64,000 nt of DNA. Source: Anaeromyxobacter sp. Fw109-5 (lineage in GTDB: Bacteria; Myxococcota; Myxococcia; Myxococcales; Anaeromyxobacteraceae). The notes under the pieces are model-generated. The model was not told the origin of the DNA. It worked only from the letters and a program-made list of their open reading frames with translations, and did not search any database. Below, in pieces: positions 1 to 9,018 of this stretch; within the stretch, counting starts at the first letter, position 1, and every line of letters starts with the position of its first letter. Position numbers and translations under genes: made by a program. The DNA lies in contig NC_009675.1 of the NCBI RefSeq assembly GCF_000017505.1, forward strand, positions 868,001-932,000, written 5' to 3'.

Positions 1-24
1 GGAGGTGCATCACCCGCGGTGCGG

Positions 25-1392
25 TCAGGCCGGGCGGCGGGCCTTCGCGAGCGCCTTCTCCGCCACGCCGGCGGCGACGAGGATCGGGTCGTAGACCGGG
101 GCGAGCGGCGGTGCGTACGCGAGGTCGAGCTGCTCCAGCGCGGAGACCGACCACCCGGCGGTGAGCGCCGTGGCGTAGACGTCGACGCGCCCGGTGACCC
201 CCTCGGCGCCGACCAGCTGAGCGCCGAGGAGCCGCCCCGTCGCGCGCTCCGCGAGGAGCACGGTCGTGATCTCGCTCGCGCCCGGATAGGCGTGGCCACG
301 GCTGCGGTGCGTCGAGGTCGCGGCCACGAAGTCGAGCCCCGCCCGGCTCGCCTCGGCCGGCGCGAGGCCGGTGCGCCCCACCTCCAGGCCGAAGACCTTG
401 AACGCGGCGCTCCCCACGATCCCCCCGAACCGCTCGTCCGCGCCGGCGGCGTTCGCGCCCGCCACCTTCCCCTGCTTGTTCGCGGTGGTGCCGAGCGGGA
501 TCCACGCCGGGCGTCCCGTCACCAGGTGCCTCGCCTCCGCGCAGTCGCCCGCCGCCCACACGCCGGGCGCGCTCGTCCGCTGGGCGTCGTCGACGGCGAT
601 CGCGCCGCTCGCGCCAGTGGCGAGGCCGGCCGCCTCGGCCAGCGCGGAGTTCGGGCGCACGCCGACGGAGACGAGGACGAGGTCCGCCGGGAACGGGCCA
701 CGATCGGTCACGACCGCGAGCTCCCGGTCGCCGCGGCGGATCTCCGTCACCGAGACGCCGGTGTGGGCCTCGACCCCGTGGCGCGCGAGCTCCCGCTGGA
801 CGGCCTCGACGACGGGCGGGGCGAAGCCGGGCAGGAGCTGGGTCATCTTCTCGAGCACCGTGACGGCGAGGCCGCGCGCGCGCAGCGCCTCCGCCATCTC
901 CATCCCGACGTATCCGGCCCCCACGATCACGGCCCGGCGGGGCGCCGCCTCGGCCAGGAACCGCTTCATGGCGGCGCCGTCGGTGAGCTCGCGCAGCACG
1001 AACACGCCCGGCAGGTCCATGCCCGGAAGCGGCGGCCGCACCGCGCGCGCGCCGGTCGCGAGGACGAGCGCGTCGTACCCCAGCTCCAGCTCCTGGCCCG
1101 AGGAGAGGTCGCGCGCCCGCACCCGCCTGCGCCCGAGGTCGATCGCCGACGCCTCGTGGCGCGTCCGGACGTCGATCCCGCGCTCGTCGCGGAACCGCTC
1201 GGGCGTGATCACGACGAGGTCCTCGATCGCGCGGCCGGGGTCGAGGAGGTTGTACGGCATCCCGCACGCGCCGTAGGACACGTACGGCCCGCGCTCGAGG
1301 ACCACCACCTCCGCCTCGGGCGCGCGACGCTTTGCCTGGCTCGCGGCGCTCATCCCTGCCGCGACGCCGCCGACGACGACGATCCGGGCCAT
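25..1392 (-). CDS. CoA-disulfide reductase / NADH oxidase-like flavoprotein
   Basis: 455-residue pyridine-nucleotide-disulfide oxidoreductase. The N-terminal FAD motif is VVVGGVAAGMSAA, and a single catalytic cysteine lies in SYGACGMPY at residue 43, the position used by CoA-disulfide reductases (one Cys, not the CxxxxC pair). A second nucleotide site (VIVGAGYVGMEMA) and the late FAD motif VWAAGDCAE follow, then a dimerisation domain. The likely role is NAD(P)H-dependent reduction of CoA disulfide or a related thiol, polysulfide or O2. ATG 1392 is chosen because GGAGGGG precedes it; 28 further in-frame codons upstream lack such a site. It follows the zf-HC2 gene in the same direction with an 87-nt gap. 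The family is clear; the substrate is not. Confidence 0.88.
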   Translation of the reverse strand: MARIVVVGGVAAGMSAASQAKRRAPEAEVVVLERGPYVSYGACGMPYNLLDPGRAIEDLVVITPERFRDERGIDVRTRHEASAIDLGRRRVRARDLSSGQELELGYDALVLATGARAVRPPLPGMDLPGVFVLRELTDGAAMKRFLAEAAPRRAVIVGAGYVGMEMAEALRARGLAVTVLEKMTQLLPGFAPPVVEAVQRELARHGVEAHTGVSVTEIRRGDRELAVVTDRGPFPADLVLVSVGVRPNSALAEAAGLATGASGAIAVDDAQRTSAPGVWAAGDCAEARHLVTGRPAWIPLGTTANKQGKVAGANAAGADERFGGIVGSAAFKVFGLEVGRTGLAPAEASRAGLDFVAATSTHRSRGHAYPGASEITTVLLAERATGRLLGAQLVGAEGVTGRVDVYATALTAGWSVSALEQLDLAYAPPLAPVYDPILVAAGVAEKALAKARRPA

Positions 1393-1479
1393 CGACCCCT
1401 CCGCCATACGAGCCGCGACCCCTCGCAGCCGGTTCGCGCGGTCGCGTACCGAAGGTGATCGCGAATCACGAACCATGGG

Positions 1480-1707
1480 TCAGTGCAGCCGGCCCGGGCT
1501 CCACGCGGGATGCCCCGCGTTCGAGAGCTCGTGCAGCGCCTGGACCGTGACGAGCAGCTCGAGCGCGAGCCTGGCGCACGCCGAGCAGCCGGCGACGTGG
1601 CACCTGACGCGGTCCAGGACGGCGGGATCGCGCTCGCCGTCGATCAGCTCCGAGAGCCGCTCCGAGAAGTCGGCGCAGCGAAGGGGATCGGGCGGACCGG
1701 AGCGCAT
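1480..1707 (-). CDS. small zf-HC2 (anti-sigma-type zinc-binding) protein
   Basis: 75 residues. It has the zinc-binding anti-sigma signature: C11, then H37-x3-C41-x2-C44 (CHVAGCSAC) after an LSELIDGE helix. In the family this fold binds zinc and often a sigma factor. No sigma-factor gene is adjacent and there is no transmembrane segment, so its partner is unknown. The start is well supported by GGAGGT seven nt upstream of ATG 1707. It lies between deformylase and a thiol-disulfide flavoenzyme, which would suit a redox-sensing role, but that is inference. Confidence 0.8.
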   Translation of the reverse strand: MRSGPPDPLRCADFSERLSELIDGERDPAVLDRVRCHVAGCSACARLALELLVTVQALHELSNAGHPAWSPGRLH

Positions 1708-1767
1708 GGCGGACCTCCGTGTTCGCCATGTTCGAGCCGCGAGGGACGGGCGCGGAGCCGGTCCTTC

Positions 1768-1795
1768 GTGGGGCGTGCTGGGGCCACGCGCCCAC
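1768..1795 (-). terminator. possible terminator hairpin after def
   Basis: GTGGG/GCGTG pairs with CACGC/CCCAC around a 7-nt loop with one bulged G. It lies just downstream of the deformylase stop on the minus strand. There is no T-tract, so it is a weak intrinsic terminator at best. Confidence 0.3.
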
Positions 1796-1830
1796 GGCCG
1801 GCGACACGAAGGCGCCCCTTCAACAGCCTG

Positions 1831-2388
1831 CTAGAGCGCGGTCTCGTGCTTCGGCGCGTCGCGCACCGCCCGCGCCGCCTCCTCGGCCCGCTGCGTCTTG
1901 AGCTTCTTCATCCGCTTGCGGATGAGCTCGCGCTTCAGGCTCGAGAGGTGGTCCACGAAGAGCGTGCCGTTCAGGTGATCGGTCTCGTGCTGCACCGCGA
2001 TCGCGAGCAGCTCGTCCGCCTCGAGCTCGAACGGCTTGCCGTGGTAGTCGAGCGCCCGGACCCACACCTTCGCGGCGCGGGCGACGTCCTCGGCCTCGCC
2101 GGGGATGGACAGGCAGCCCTCGGTCCACGTCGTCTCGCCCTCGGCGCGGACGATCTCCGGGTTCACGAGATGGATCAGCTTCTGCCCCTCCTGCCGGGGA
2201 GAGGTGTCGATGACGATCACCCGCTTCAGGACCGCGATCTGCGGCGCGGCGAGCCCGACGCCGTCGGCGGCGTACATGGTCTCGGCCATGTCGTCGAGGA
2301 GCCGGCGGATGGAGTCGTCCACCCGCTCGACGGGGTTCGCGACCTCCTTGAGGATCGGATCTGGCCAGATGACGATTTCACGCACCAT
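1831..2388 (-). CDS. def: peptide deformylase
   Basis: 185 residues. It removes the N-terminal formyl group from nascent proteins, using Fe2+ or Zn2+. All three motifs are present: GVGLAAPQI, EGCLSIPG (metal-ligand Cys) and QHETDHLNG (HExxH). A basic Lys/Arg-rich C-terminal tail (RKRMKKLK) follows the catalytic domain. The start MVREIVIWPDP is typical of the family. An in-frame ATG at 2463 that overlaps the upstream stop (ATGA) would add 25 residues and is a real alternative. It is probably co-transcribed with the large coiled-coil gene upstream. Confidence 0.93.
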   Translation of the reverse strand: MVREIVIWPDPILKEVANPVERVDDSIRRLLDDMAETMYAADGVGLAAPQIAVLKRVIVIDTSPRQEGQKLIHLVNPEIVRAEGETTWTEGCLSIPGEAEDVARAAKVWVRALDYHGKPFELEADELLAIAVQHETDHLNGTLFVDHLSSLKRELIRKRMKKLKTQRAEEAARAVRDAPKHETAL

Positions 2389-2459
2389 GAGGTCAGGCAC
2401 TCCAACGGGTTGAGACTGATTCCTAATCCGCGCGCTGGCCGGACGCACCTGAACGGCGG

Positions 2460-5400
2460 TCATTCGCCCAGGCCGCCGAGGTACTCGGAGCGGAGCCGGT
2501 CGTCGGCGAGCACCTCGCGCGCGTCCGCCACCACGCACCGGATCTCCTCGAGCGCCTCCGGCAGCCCAGCTTCTCGCACGCCGACGTACCTCGCGGGGGC
2601 GAACTCGGCGGACAGGCGGTCGGCCGCCTCCCTGACCTCGTGTGGGGTGCAGAGGCGGCCGAGGCCGAGGACCGTGAAGTAGTCCGCGCGGCGGGCGTGG
2701 TCGAGCTTCTCGCGCACGCGCGCGAGATCGATGGCGGTGGCCGCCGCGGCGGCCGGGTGTCCCCCCCGCAGCAAGCGAACGCGCAGCGACCCGACGAGGA
2801 CGAGCGCGGCCAGGACCTGCCGGGTCGTCAGGGCGTCGAGCGGGCTCGCGGCGACGATCTCGTCGAGCGTGCGGAGGCCATCCGCCAGCGCCACTGCGCG
2901 GCGCTCCTCCGGCGAGAGCTGGAGCTCTCCGGGCGGCGGCGGGGCGTCGTCCGGCGCGAGGAGGGTGCCAGGACCACCGAGCACCTCGTCCACGCGGGGA
3001 GCCAGCCAGCGGCGGCGCACGCCCTCGATCGCGAGCGCCAGCGGGCCGCGCTCGAGCGCGATCCGCTCCTCGGCGGGGACCGCCGCCCCGGCCCAGCGGA
3101 AGCGCGCGACGGGATCGGCGAACGCGCCGAAGACGATCTCCTCGGCGCGCCGGCGCACGAGGCCCGTGAGCTCGGTGGGCTTCAGGAAGCCGCGCTCGAG
3201 CAGGAGGAGGGCGGCGCGCCGCGATGGGAGCGCCGCGGCGGCGGAGGCGATCTGCCGGTGCTGGTCGCGCGTCAGGAGGCCGAAGCGGAGCGCGAGCTCC
3301 TCGACCCGCTCGGTGGGATCGGCGCTCGTCGCGCCGACGACGCGCCCGTCCTCGAGGTAGAGCGAGCGCGCCGTCTCGCCTCGAACGTCGAACCGGCCGC
3401 TCACGCGCGCGGACCAGGCGAGCGCGAGGAGCCTGGGCGCAGGGAGGTCGGCGAGCGTCCCGCTGCGGAGCTCGGGAGGGGGCGGCTTCCGAGCTCGCTC
3501 CGTCGCGGCCGGCTCCACCTCGCTGGGCTCCGCGACCGCGGCGGCGGCGTCCGGCGGAGCGAGGCCCGCCCCTGGCTCGGCACGCCAGCCGGCGATCGGG
3601 GCCGCCGAAGCGTCAGGAGGCGCGAGCCCTCGCAGCGCCGCCACGCGGCGGCGCGCGAGGTCCTCCAGGGGGGGCCCGGCCATGGGCGCGGCGCCGGCGC
3701 CCTCGTCGGGGAACGGGAACGCCATCGGCTGGCGTGCCGCCTCGTCCGCCAGGCGCCGCAGCTCGGCCTCGGCCTCCTCGCGCCGCCGGGCCTCCTCGTC
3801 GGTGCGCCGGCGCAGGGTCTCCATCTCCTGGCGGGCGCTCTCGATCGCGCGGCGGAGGTTCTCCTCCTCCTCCTCGCGCCGGCGCTCCGCCTCCTCGGCC
3901 TCGCGTCGCGCCTCCTCGTCGGCGATCCGGCGGAGCTCCTCGGCCGCCTGCTCCTCGGCGGCCGCGCGCTCGAGGACGCTCTGGATGCGGTGCTCCGCCG
4001 CGCGACGCTCCTCGTCGAGCTGTCCGCGAAGCCGCTCGAGCTCGGTCTCGAGCCGGCGGCGCGCGTCCGCCTCGCTCGCCGCCTTCTCCTCCGCGGCGCG
4101 CGCCCTCAGCGCCTCCTCCTCCGCGCCGCGCTGCGCGCGCTCCTCGGCCTCGCGCTTCTCCTCCTCCGCGCGCCGGGCGGCCTCCGCGGCCTCGCGCTTC
4201 TCGGCCTCCGCGCGCCGGGCGGCCTCCGCGGCCTCGCGCTTCTCGGCCTCCGCGCGCCGGGCGGCCTCCGCGGCCTCGCGCTTCTCGGCCTCCGCGCGCC
4301 GGGCGGCCTCCGCCGCCTCGCGCTTCTCCGCCTCGGCGCGCAGGACGGCCTCGCGCTTCTCGGCCTCCGCGCGCCGGGCGGCCTCCGCCGCCTCGCGCTT
4401 CTCCGCCTCGGCGCGCAGGACGGCCTCGTGCTTCTCGGCCTCCGCGCGCCGGGCGGCCTCCGCGGCCTCGCGCTTCTCCGTCTCGGCGCGCAGGACCGCC
4501 TCGCGCTTCTCGGCCTCGGCACGCAGGACGGCCTCGCGCTTCTCGGCCTCCGCGCGCCGGGCGGCCTCCGCGGCCTCGCGTCGCTCCGCGTCGGCGCGCT
4601 GGGCCGCCTCGGCGGCGGCGCGCTTCTCGGTCTCCGCGCGCTGGACGGCTTCCTTGGCGTCGCGCCGCTCCGCCTCCGCCCGCCTGGCGGCGTCGGCGGC
4701 GGCGCGCTTCTCCAGCTCGGCGCGCCGCGCGGCCTCGGCGGCGGCGCGCTGAGCGTCCGCCTGGAGTCGTGCGCGGGCCCCTGCCTCCGCCGCGGCGCGC
4801 GCCTCCGCCTCCGCCCGCGCGCGCTCCTCCGTGCGGGCGCGGGCCTCCGCCTCCCGGGCGCGTGCGGCCTTCTCCACCGCGACGCGCTCCGCCTCCGCCC
4901 GCTGGGCGGCCTCCACCGTGGCGCGGTCGGCCTGCCGCGCGCGCGCCTTCCGCTCCGCGAGGTGGCGCCGTTCGGCCTCCTCCGCCCTGCGCAGGAGGGC
5001 CTCGAGCCCATCCTCCTCCACTGCCGCGGCGGCCGCAGGTGCGGGGGCGCTCGCGGTGCGGCGAAGCTCGTCCGCTCGCGCGCGGAGCGCGTCGGCCGCG
5101 GCGCGGCGGGCATCGGTCTCTCGAGGCCGCGGCGCCGCCGGCGCGGGGACGCTGCGGGCGGGAGGCGCGGCCGCCCGGGAGAGTTTCGAGGAGGGCGCGC
5201 TCGCGCTCGCGGCCGGGTTCCTCGCCCGCTGGGTGGGCGCGCCCGCGGAGCTCGCGCGGGCTGGGCCCGCGAGCGCCGGCGCCGCCGCTGCGGCGCGCTT
5301 CAGCGCGGCGGTCACCTCGTCCGCGAGCTGCTCCGGATCCACCGGGCGGGCGAGCTGGGCGGCCCCCGCCGGCAGCCCCTCGGCCTGCCCGAGGACGATG

Positions 5401-5633
5401 AGCGGAACGGGCGCGCCTCCGTCGCCCGCGGCGAGCCGGCACGCGAGCGCGAGCGCCTCGCCTCCCTCGCAGGTGGCGCCGACCAGGGCGAGGGCAGGCA
5501 TCGCCTGTCCGATGACGGCGACCGCGTCCGAGGCGTTGGTCGCCAGCACCGCCTGGTGTCCGCCGCGCGCGAGCACGCGCTTCACGGCCGAGATCTCGGC
5601 GATGTCGTCGTTGACGAGGAGGATGCGCGCCAC
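2460..5633 (-). CDS. pseudo-receiver / long coiled-coil / DUF4388 (PATAN) / J-like protein
   Basis: 1057 residues. Residues ~1-110 are receiver-like (ILLVNDD), but the phospho-acceptor Asp is replaced in [12 protein letters not shown] and the conserved Lys by Arg (ARP), so this looks like a pseudo-receiver. An Ala/Pro-rich linker is followed at ~190-620 by an Ala/Glu/Arg coiled coil built from 14- and 11-residue repeats ([14 protein letters not shown] and [11 protein letters not shown]). Residues ~720-880 match DUF4388/PATAN ([26 protein letters not shown]). The C-terminus resembles a DnaJ helical hairpin (DYFTVLGLG) but lacks HPD. GTG 5633 has no SD; CATAAT ends 8 nt before it, so the message may be leaderless. 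PATAN proteins are common in myxobacterial signalling and gliding. The exact function is unknown. Confidence 0.82.
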   Translation of the reverse strand: MARILLVNDDIAEISAVKRVLARGGHQAVLATNASDAVAVIGQAMPALALVGATCEGGEALALACRLAAGDGGAPVPLIVLGQAEGLPAGAAQLARPVDPEQLADEVTAALKRAAAAAPALAGPARASSAGAPTQRARNPAASASAPSSKLSRAAAPPARSVPAPAAPRPRETDARRAAADALRARADELRRTASAPAPAAAAAVEEDGLEALLRRAEEAERRHLAERKARARQADRATVEAAQRAEAERVAVEKAARAREAEARARTEERARAEAEARAAAEAGARARLQADAQRAAAEAARRAELEKRAAADAARRAEAERRDAKEAVQRAETEKRAAAEAAQRADAERREAAEAARRAEAEKREAVLRAEAEKREAVLRAETEKREAAEAARRAEAEKHEAVLRAEAEKREAAEAARRAEAEKREAVLRAEAEKREAAEAARRAEAEKREAAEAARRAEAEKREAAEAARRAEAEKREAAEAARRAEEEKREAEERAQRGAEEEALRARAAEEKAASEADARRRLETELERLRGQLDEERRAAEHRIQSVLERAAAEEQAAEELRRIADEEARREAEEAERRREEEEENLRRAIESARQEMETLRRRTDEEARRREEAEAELRRLADEAARQPMAFPFPDEGAGAAPMAGPPLEDLARRRVAALRGLAPPDASAAPIAGWRAEPGAGLAPPDAAAAVAEPSEVEPAATERARKPPPPELRSGTLADLPAPRLLALAWSARVSGRFDVRGETARSLYLEDGRVVGATSADPTERVEELALRFGLLTRDQHRQIASAAAALPSRRAALLLLERGFLKPTELTGLVRRRAEEIVFGAFADPVARFRWAGAAVPAEERIALERGPLALAIEGVRRRWLAPRVDEVLGGPGTLLAPDDAPPPPGELQLSPEERRAVALADGLRTLDEIVAASPLDALTTRQVLAALVLVGSLRVRLLRGGHPAAAAATAIDLARVREKLDHARRADYFTVLGLGRLCTPHEVREAADRLSAEFAPARYVGVREAGLPEALEEIRCVVADAREVLADDRLRSEYLGGLGE
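4159..4590 (-). repeat. in-frame 42-bp and 33-bp tandem repeats inside the coiled-coil gene
   Basis: About seven 42-bp units and four 33-bp units alternate, almost identical at the DNA level. They encode 14-residue (two-heptad) and 11-residue (hendecad) coiled-coil modules. Near-identity suggests recent expansion or homogenisation, and unit number probably varies between strains. Confidence 0.85.
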
Positions 5634-5641
5634 GGCGCGCG

Positions 5642-5647
5642 ATTATG
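5642..5647 (-). promoter_or_regulatory. -10 element (CATAAT), leaderless candidate
   Basis: CATAAT on the minus strand ends 8 nt before GTG 5633, in otherwise GC-rich DNA without a Shine-Dalgarno. Confidence 0.4.
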
Positions 5648-5729
5648 GATCGCGCCCAGCAGGGGACCAAGCCGGCGCCCGGCGCGCCAGGTGCGATAGC
5701 GGCGCCGCCGCAGCGGCTCGGCGGCGGCG

Positions 5730-7937
5730 TCACAGCATCGACTGCGGATCCATGTCGAACCGCACCGCTCCACCGCCCGGCGGCCGGCGGGCGACGCGCG
5801 CGAGCGCGCCGTGCACGCGGAAGAGGGCCTGGGCCGACGTGGCCCGAAAGAGGAGGTGCCAGCGGGTGCGGCCCCGGATCCGCTCGATGGCGGCCGGCGC
5901 CGGGCCGAGCATGGCGACCTCGCCGCGGAGGGCCGGCCGGGCTGCGTCGGCCAGCGCCTCCGCCGTCCGGCGGGCGCCGGCCTCCGAGCCTTCGACCCTG
6001 GCCGCGAGGAGCCTGCCGAAGGGCGGGTAGCCGTGGCGCACCCGCCGGTCGAGCTCGCCCTGCGCGAACGCGGCGTAGTCGTGGCCGGCCGCGCAGGACA
6101 CGGCCGGCGTGGCCGGGTTGAAGGTCTGGACGATCACGCGGCCCGCGTCGGCGCCGCGCCCGGCGCGGCCGGCCACCTGGGCGAGGAGCTGGAAGGTGCG
6201 CTCCGCGGCGCGAAAGTCGGGGAGGGCGAGCGCGGTGTCGGCGAGCACGACGCCGACCAGGGTCACCCCGGGGAAGTCGTGCCCCTTCGTCACCATCTGC
6301 GTCCCGACGAGCACGTCGAGCTCGCGTCGCGCGAAGCGCGCGAGCAGCGCCGCCGTCTCCTCCGCCGTCCCGACCGCGTCTCGGTCGAGCCGCGCGACGC
6401 GCGCGCCGGGGAGGAGCCCGCGCACCGCCTCCTCCACCTGCTCCGTCCCCACGCCCACCCCGACGCGCGGGCCGCCGCACGCGGGGCAGCGCCCCCCCAT
6501 CCGCTCGGTCCGGCCGCAGTAGTGGCAGAGCAGGATGCCGCGACGCGCGTGGTGCGTGAGCGAGACCGCGCAGTCGGTGCAGCGCGCCTCTTCGCCGCAC
6601 GCCTCGCACACCACCAGCGTCTCGTACCCACGGCGATTCAGGAACAGGATGGCCTGCTGCCCGGCCGCGACCGTCGCGGCGAGCGCCTCGGCGAGCCGGG
6701 GCGAGACGAGCCCCGCGCCGACGTCGCGCCCGGACCGGCGGAGCTTCGAGAGATCCACGAGCTCGACCTCGGGCATGGGCCGATCGTCCACCCGGGACGG
6801 CAGCTCGAGGAGGCGGTAGCGGCCGCGGCGGGCGTTCTCCAGCGTCTCCAGCGACGGGGTGGCGGAGCCGAGCACCACCACCGCGCCCTCGAGCTTCGCG
6901 CGCACCACCGCCAGGTCGCGCGCGTGGTAGGCGGGACCGTCCTCCTGCTTGAAGCTCCCCTCGTGCTCCTCGTCGACCACCACGATGGCGAGGTCCTGCA
7001 CGGGGGCGAAGATCGCGCTGCGGACGCCCACGCAGATGCGGGCCTCTCCGGTGCGCAGCCGCTGCCACTCCGCGTGCCGCTCGGCGGGGGAGAGCCCGGA
7101 GTGGAGCAGGGCGACCTCGTCGCCGAAGCGCGCGCGAAACCGTCCGGCGAGCTGCGGCGTGAGCGCGATCTCCGGCACGAGCACGAGCGCGCCCCTGCCG
7201 GCGGCGCGGGCGCGGGCGATGGCCTGGAGGTACACCTCGGTCTTCCCCGAGCCGGTGACTCCGTGGAGGAGGAACGGCGCGAACGCGCCGGACGCGCCGG
7301 CGATCGCCTCGAGCGCGGCCGCCTGCGCGGGCGTGAGCTCGGGCGGCGCCGCGGAGGCGGCGAGGAGCCCCCCGCGCGCGACCGGCGCCTCGCGCTCGAG
7401 CCGCACGAGGCCCCGCCGGGCGAGCGCGGTGAGGGCGGGCCGGCCGTTCGGGAACGCGGCGCGGAGCTCCTCCACGGGGATGCGCCCGCGCGCGAGCAGG
7501 TACTCGAGCACGGAGCGCTGCGCGCGCGAGCGCGACAGGGAAGGGAGGGCGTCCCCCGCGCCGGGCTCCGGAGCGGCGTACTCCACGCCGCGCCGCGCCG
7601 GTCCGGCGGCGCCGCCGCGGGCGTTGAGGCCGGGGGGCAGCGCGGCGCGCAGGAGCTCTCCGGGGGGGACGAGGTAGTACTCCTCCGCCCAGCGGATGAG
7701 CTCGACGAGCTTCGGCGTGAACGGCGGCAGGCGGTCCAGCACCTCCGTCACGTCGCGCAGGGCGAGGCCGTCCGGCGCCTCCGCTGGAAAGCCCACCACG
7801 TAGCCCGTGGCGCGCCGGCTCTTGCCGAACGGCACGGCGACGCGCTGCCCGAGGGCGATCGCCGGGGTGAGCGCGGGTGGGACGCGGTAAGTGAACGTCC
7901 CGCGTACCGCGGCGGCGACGGCGACCTCGACGAGCAC
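5730..7937 (-). CDS. priA: primosomal protein N' (PriA helicase)
   Basis: 735 residues, the normal PriA length. PriA is a 3'-to-5' DNA helicase that reloads the replisome at collapsed forks. Visible: N-terminal DNA-binding domain (VRGTFTYRVP), Walker A GVTGSGKTE near residue 225, DEEH box (VVVDEEHEGSFKQ), and an eight-Cys zinc-binding insert starting CEACGEEARCTDC and ending CHYCG...CPACG. C-terminal helicase motifs follow (QVAGRAGR). Start GTG 7937 gives the canonical N-terminus LVEVAVAAAV; it has no SD, and TACACT ends 6 nt upstream. It is divergent from the trihaem cytochrome gene. Confidence 0.95.
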   Translation of the reverse strand: MLVEVAVAAAVRGTFTYRVPPALTPAIALGQRVAVPFGKSRRATGYVVGFPAEAPDGLALRDVTEVLDRLPPFTPKLVELIRWAEEYYLVPPGELLRAALPPGLNARGGAAGPARRGVEYAAPEPGAGDALPSLSRSRAQRSVLEYLLARGRIPVEELRAAFPNGRPALTALARRGLVRLEREAPVARGGLLAASAAPPELTPAQAAALEAIAGASGAFAPFLLHGVTGSGKTEVYLQAIARARAAGRGALVLVPEIALTPQLAGRFRARFGDEVALLHSGLSPAERHAEWQRLRTGEARICVGVRSAIFAPVQDLAIVVVDEEHEGSFKQEDGPAYHARDLAVVRAKLEGAVVVLGSATPSLETLENARRGRYRLLELPSRVDDRPMPEVELVDLSKLRRSGRDVGAGLVSPRLAEALAATVAAGQQAILFLNRRGYETLVVCEACGEEARCTDCAVSLTHHARRGILLCHYCGRTERMGGRCPACGGPRVGVGVGTEQVEEAVRGLLPGARVARLDRDAVGTAEETAALLARFARRELDVLVGTQMVTKGHDFPGVTLVGVVLADTALALPDFRAAERTFQLLAQVAGRAGRGADAGRVIVQTFNPATPAVSCAAGHDYAAFAQGELDRRVRHGYPPFGRLLAARVEGSEAGARRTAEALADAARPALRGEVAMLGPAPAAIERIRGRTRWHLLFRATSAQALFRVHGALARVARRPPGGGAVRFDMDPQSML

Positions 7938-7943
7938 GGCGGG

Positions 7944-7949
7944 AGTGTA
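7944..7949 (-). promoter_or_regulatory. -10 element of priA (TACACT)
   Basis: TACACT on the minus strand ends 6 nt before the GTG start, placing the transcription start on or next to the start codon (leaderless). Confidence 0.45.
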
Positions 7950-7979
7950 GCAAGCGCCCTCGCCGGGCGCCCCACGCGG

Positions 7980-7985
7980 TAGACT
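7980..7985 (+). promoter_or_regulatory. -10 element of trihaem cytochrome gene (TAGACT)
   Basis: TAGACT lies 24 nt upstream of the ATG, leaving a short leader that contains GGAGGAGG. It opposes the priA -10 in the same 72-bp gap. Confidence 0.4.
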
Positions 7986-8009
7986 GCTCCGTCTCCGGAG
8001 GAGGAATCC

Positions 8010-8714
8010 ATGCGCTCTCGCCCGCTGCCGCTCGCCCTCGCCCTCGCCTCGCTCGCCCTCGCCTGCGGTGAGCGGCGCACCGAGGCCCCTCCGCCCGCAC
8101 CGGCGCAGCAGCCCGTCCCCGCGGCGCCCTCGGAGACGGCGGCCCCTGCGCCCACGCCGGCTCCGGCGTCGAGCGAGAGCCCCGCGGCCCAGAAGCCCGA
8201 GCCGACCCTCGAGCCCACCCCGGCCCCGCCCCCCGGGGCGCCCAAGCCGACCGTCGAGCCGACCCCAGCGCCCAAGCCGTCGCCCGCGCCGCCCAAGCCG
8301 ACCGCCAAGCCGGCCCCGACCGCGCCGGCGCCTGCGGCGCCGGCTGCGACCCCGGCTCCGGCCGCGGAGAAGCCCGCGGCGACGCCGGCGCCGGCTCCCG
8401 CCGCACAGCCCGCCCCTGCGCCTGCGCCCGCGGCGCCCGCGGGCGCGCAGCATGCCAAGGTGGGCGACGCGAAGTGCAAGATGTGTCACCGCGTCCAGCA
8501 CCAGTCCTGGGCGGCGAGCCCGCACGCGGCGAAGGGGCTCGACTGCGAGGGCTGCCATGGCAACGGCGGCGACTACTGGCCGGCCTCGGTGATGCGCGAC
8601 CCCGCGAAGGCGACGGCGGCCGGCCTCGTGCGACCCGGCGTGGACTCCTGCCGCAAGTGCCACCCGCACGCCGACATGAGCCTCCTTCCGAAGGCCCACG
8701 CGCACAAGCCCTGA
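8010..8714 (+). CDS. trihaem c-type cytochrome lipoprotein
   Basis: 234 residues. The signal peptide ends in a lipobox (LALAC, Cys 19), so it should be lipid-anchored in the envelope. Residues ~25-150 are almost entirely Pro, Ala, Thr, Lys and Glu, a stiff extended linker. The C-terminal 80 residues carry three haem-attachment sites: CKMCH (156), CEGCH (179), CRKCH (214), plus extra His residues for axial ligation. It resembles small cytochrome c3/c554-type electron carriers held away from the membrane. It is likely a periplasmic or outer-membrane electron shuttle. A strong GGAGGAGG ribosome site sets the start. Neighbouring cytochrome at 9.2 kb suggests a shared respiratory role. Confidence 0.88.
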   Translation: MRSRPLPLALALASLALACGERRTEAPPPAPAQQPVPAAPSETAAPAPTPAPASSESPAAQKPEPTLEPTPAPPPGAPKPTVEPTPAPKPSPAPPKPTAKPAPTAPAPAAPAATPAPAAEKPAATPAPAPAAQPAPAPAPAAPAGAQHAKVGDAKCKMCHRVQHQSWAASPHAAKGLDCEGCHGNGGDYWPASVMRDPAKATAAGLVRPGVDSCRKCHPHADMSLLPKAHAHKP

Positions 8715-8925
8715 CGCCCCTCGCGATCCGCGCCGGTGGTAGACGCCCTCCCCGCTCGCGGGAGGTGCGCGCCGCGCGGCGTTTCCTCTGTCGGTCAATC
8801 CTGACTGGGTGTATTGCCGCAGGTCGCCGCTGTGGGTGGGTGTTTCGTCGCACCCGACGCCCGCGCGCGTGAGCGCTGGAAATGCGCGGAGATCCGCGCG
8901 CCGTTCGCGATCAGTGAAACTGCTC

Positions 8926-8955
8926 CCCTCTCTTAACGCAGGCGTTAAGAGGGGG
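8926..8955. repeat. long inverted repeat (TTAACGC / GCGTTAA core)
   Basis: A 14-bp stem around CTCTTAACGC and GCGTTAAGAG with a 2-4 nt centre and one G-T pair. There is no T-run on either side, so an operator or cruciform is more likely than a terminator. Confidence 0.6.
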
Positions 8956-9018
8956 CCCGCGGCGACCGCCACGTCCCGTGACCGGGCGACGCAGCCGGGG
9001 CCGAGGCGTTAGCGCTGC

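Noticed and set aside
4159-4590. CRISPR-like or intergenic tandem repeat array.
   Set aside because: Units are contiguous, in frame and coding, with no unique spacers and no cas genes.
3613-8853. A 1746-codon open frame on the minus strand across the coiled-coil gene, priA and beyond.
   Set aside because: It is a shadow of GC-rich codon bias. It is made of Arg/Pro/Gly-rich noise and overlaps two clear genes in another frame.
8926-8955. Rho-independent terminator at the TTAACGC inverted repeat.
   Set aside because: No T-tract on either strand, a 2-nt centre, and a position more than 200 bp after the nearest stop codon; an operator is more likely.
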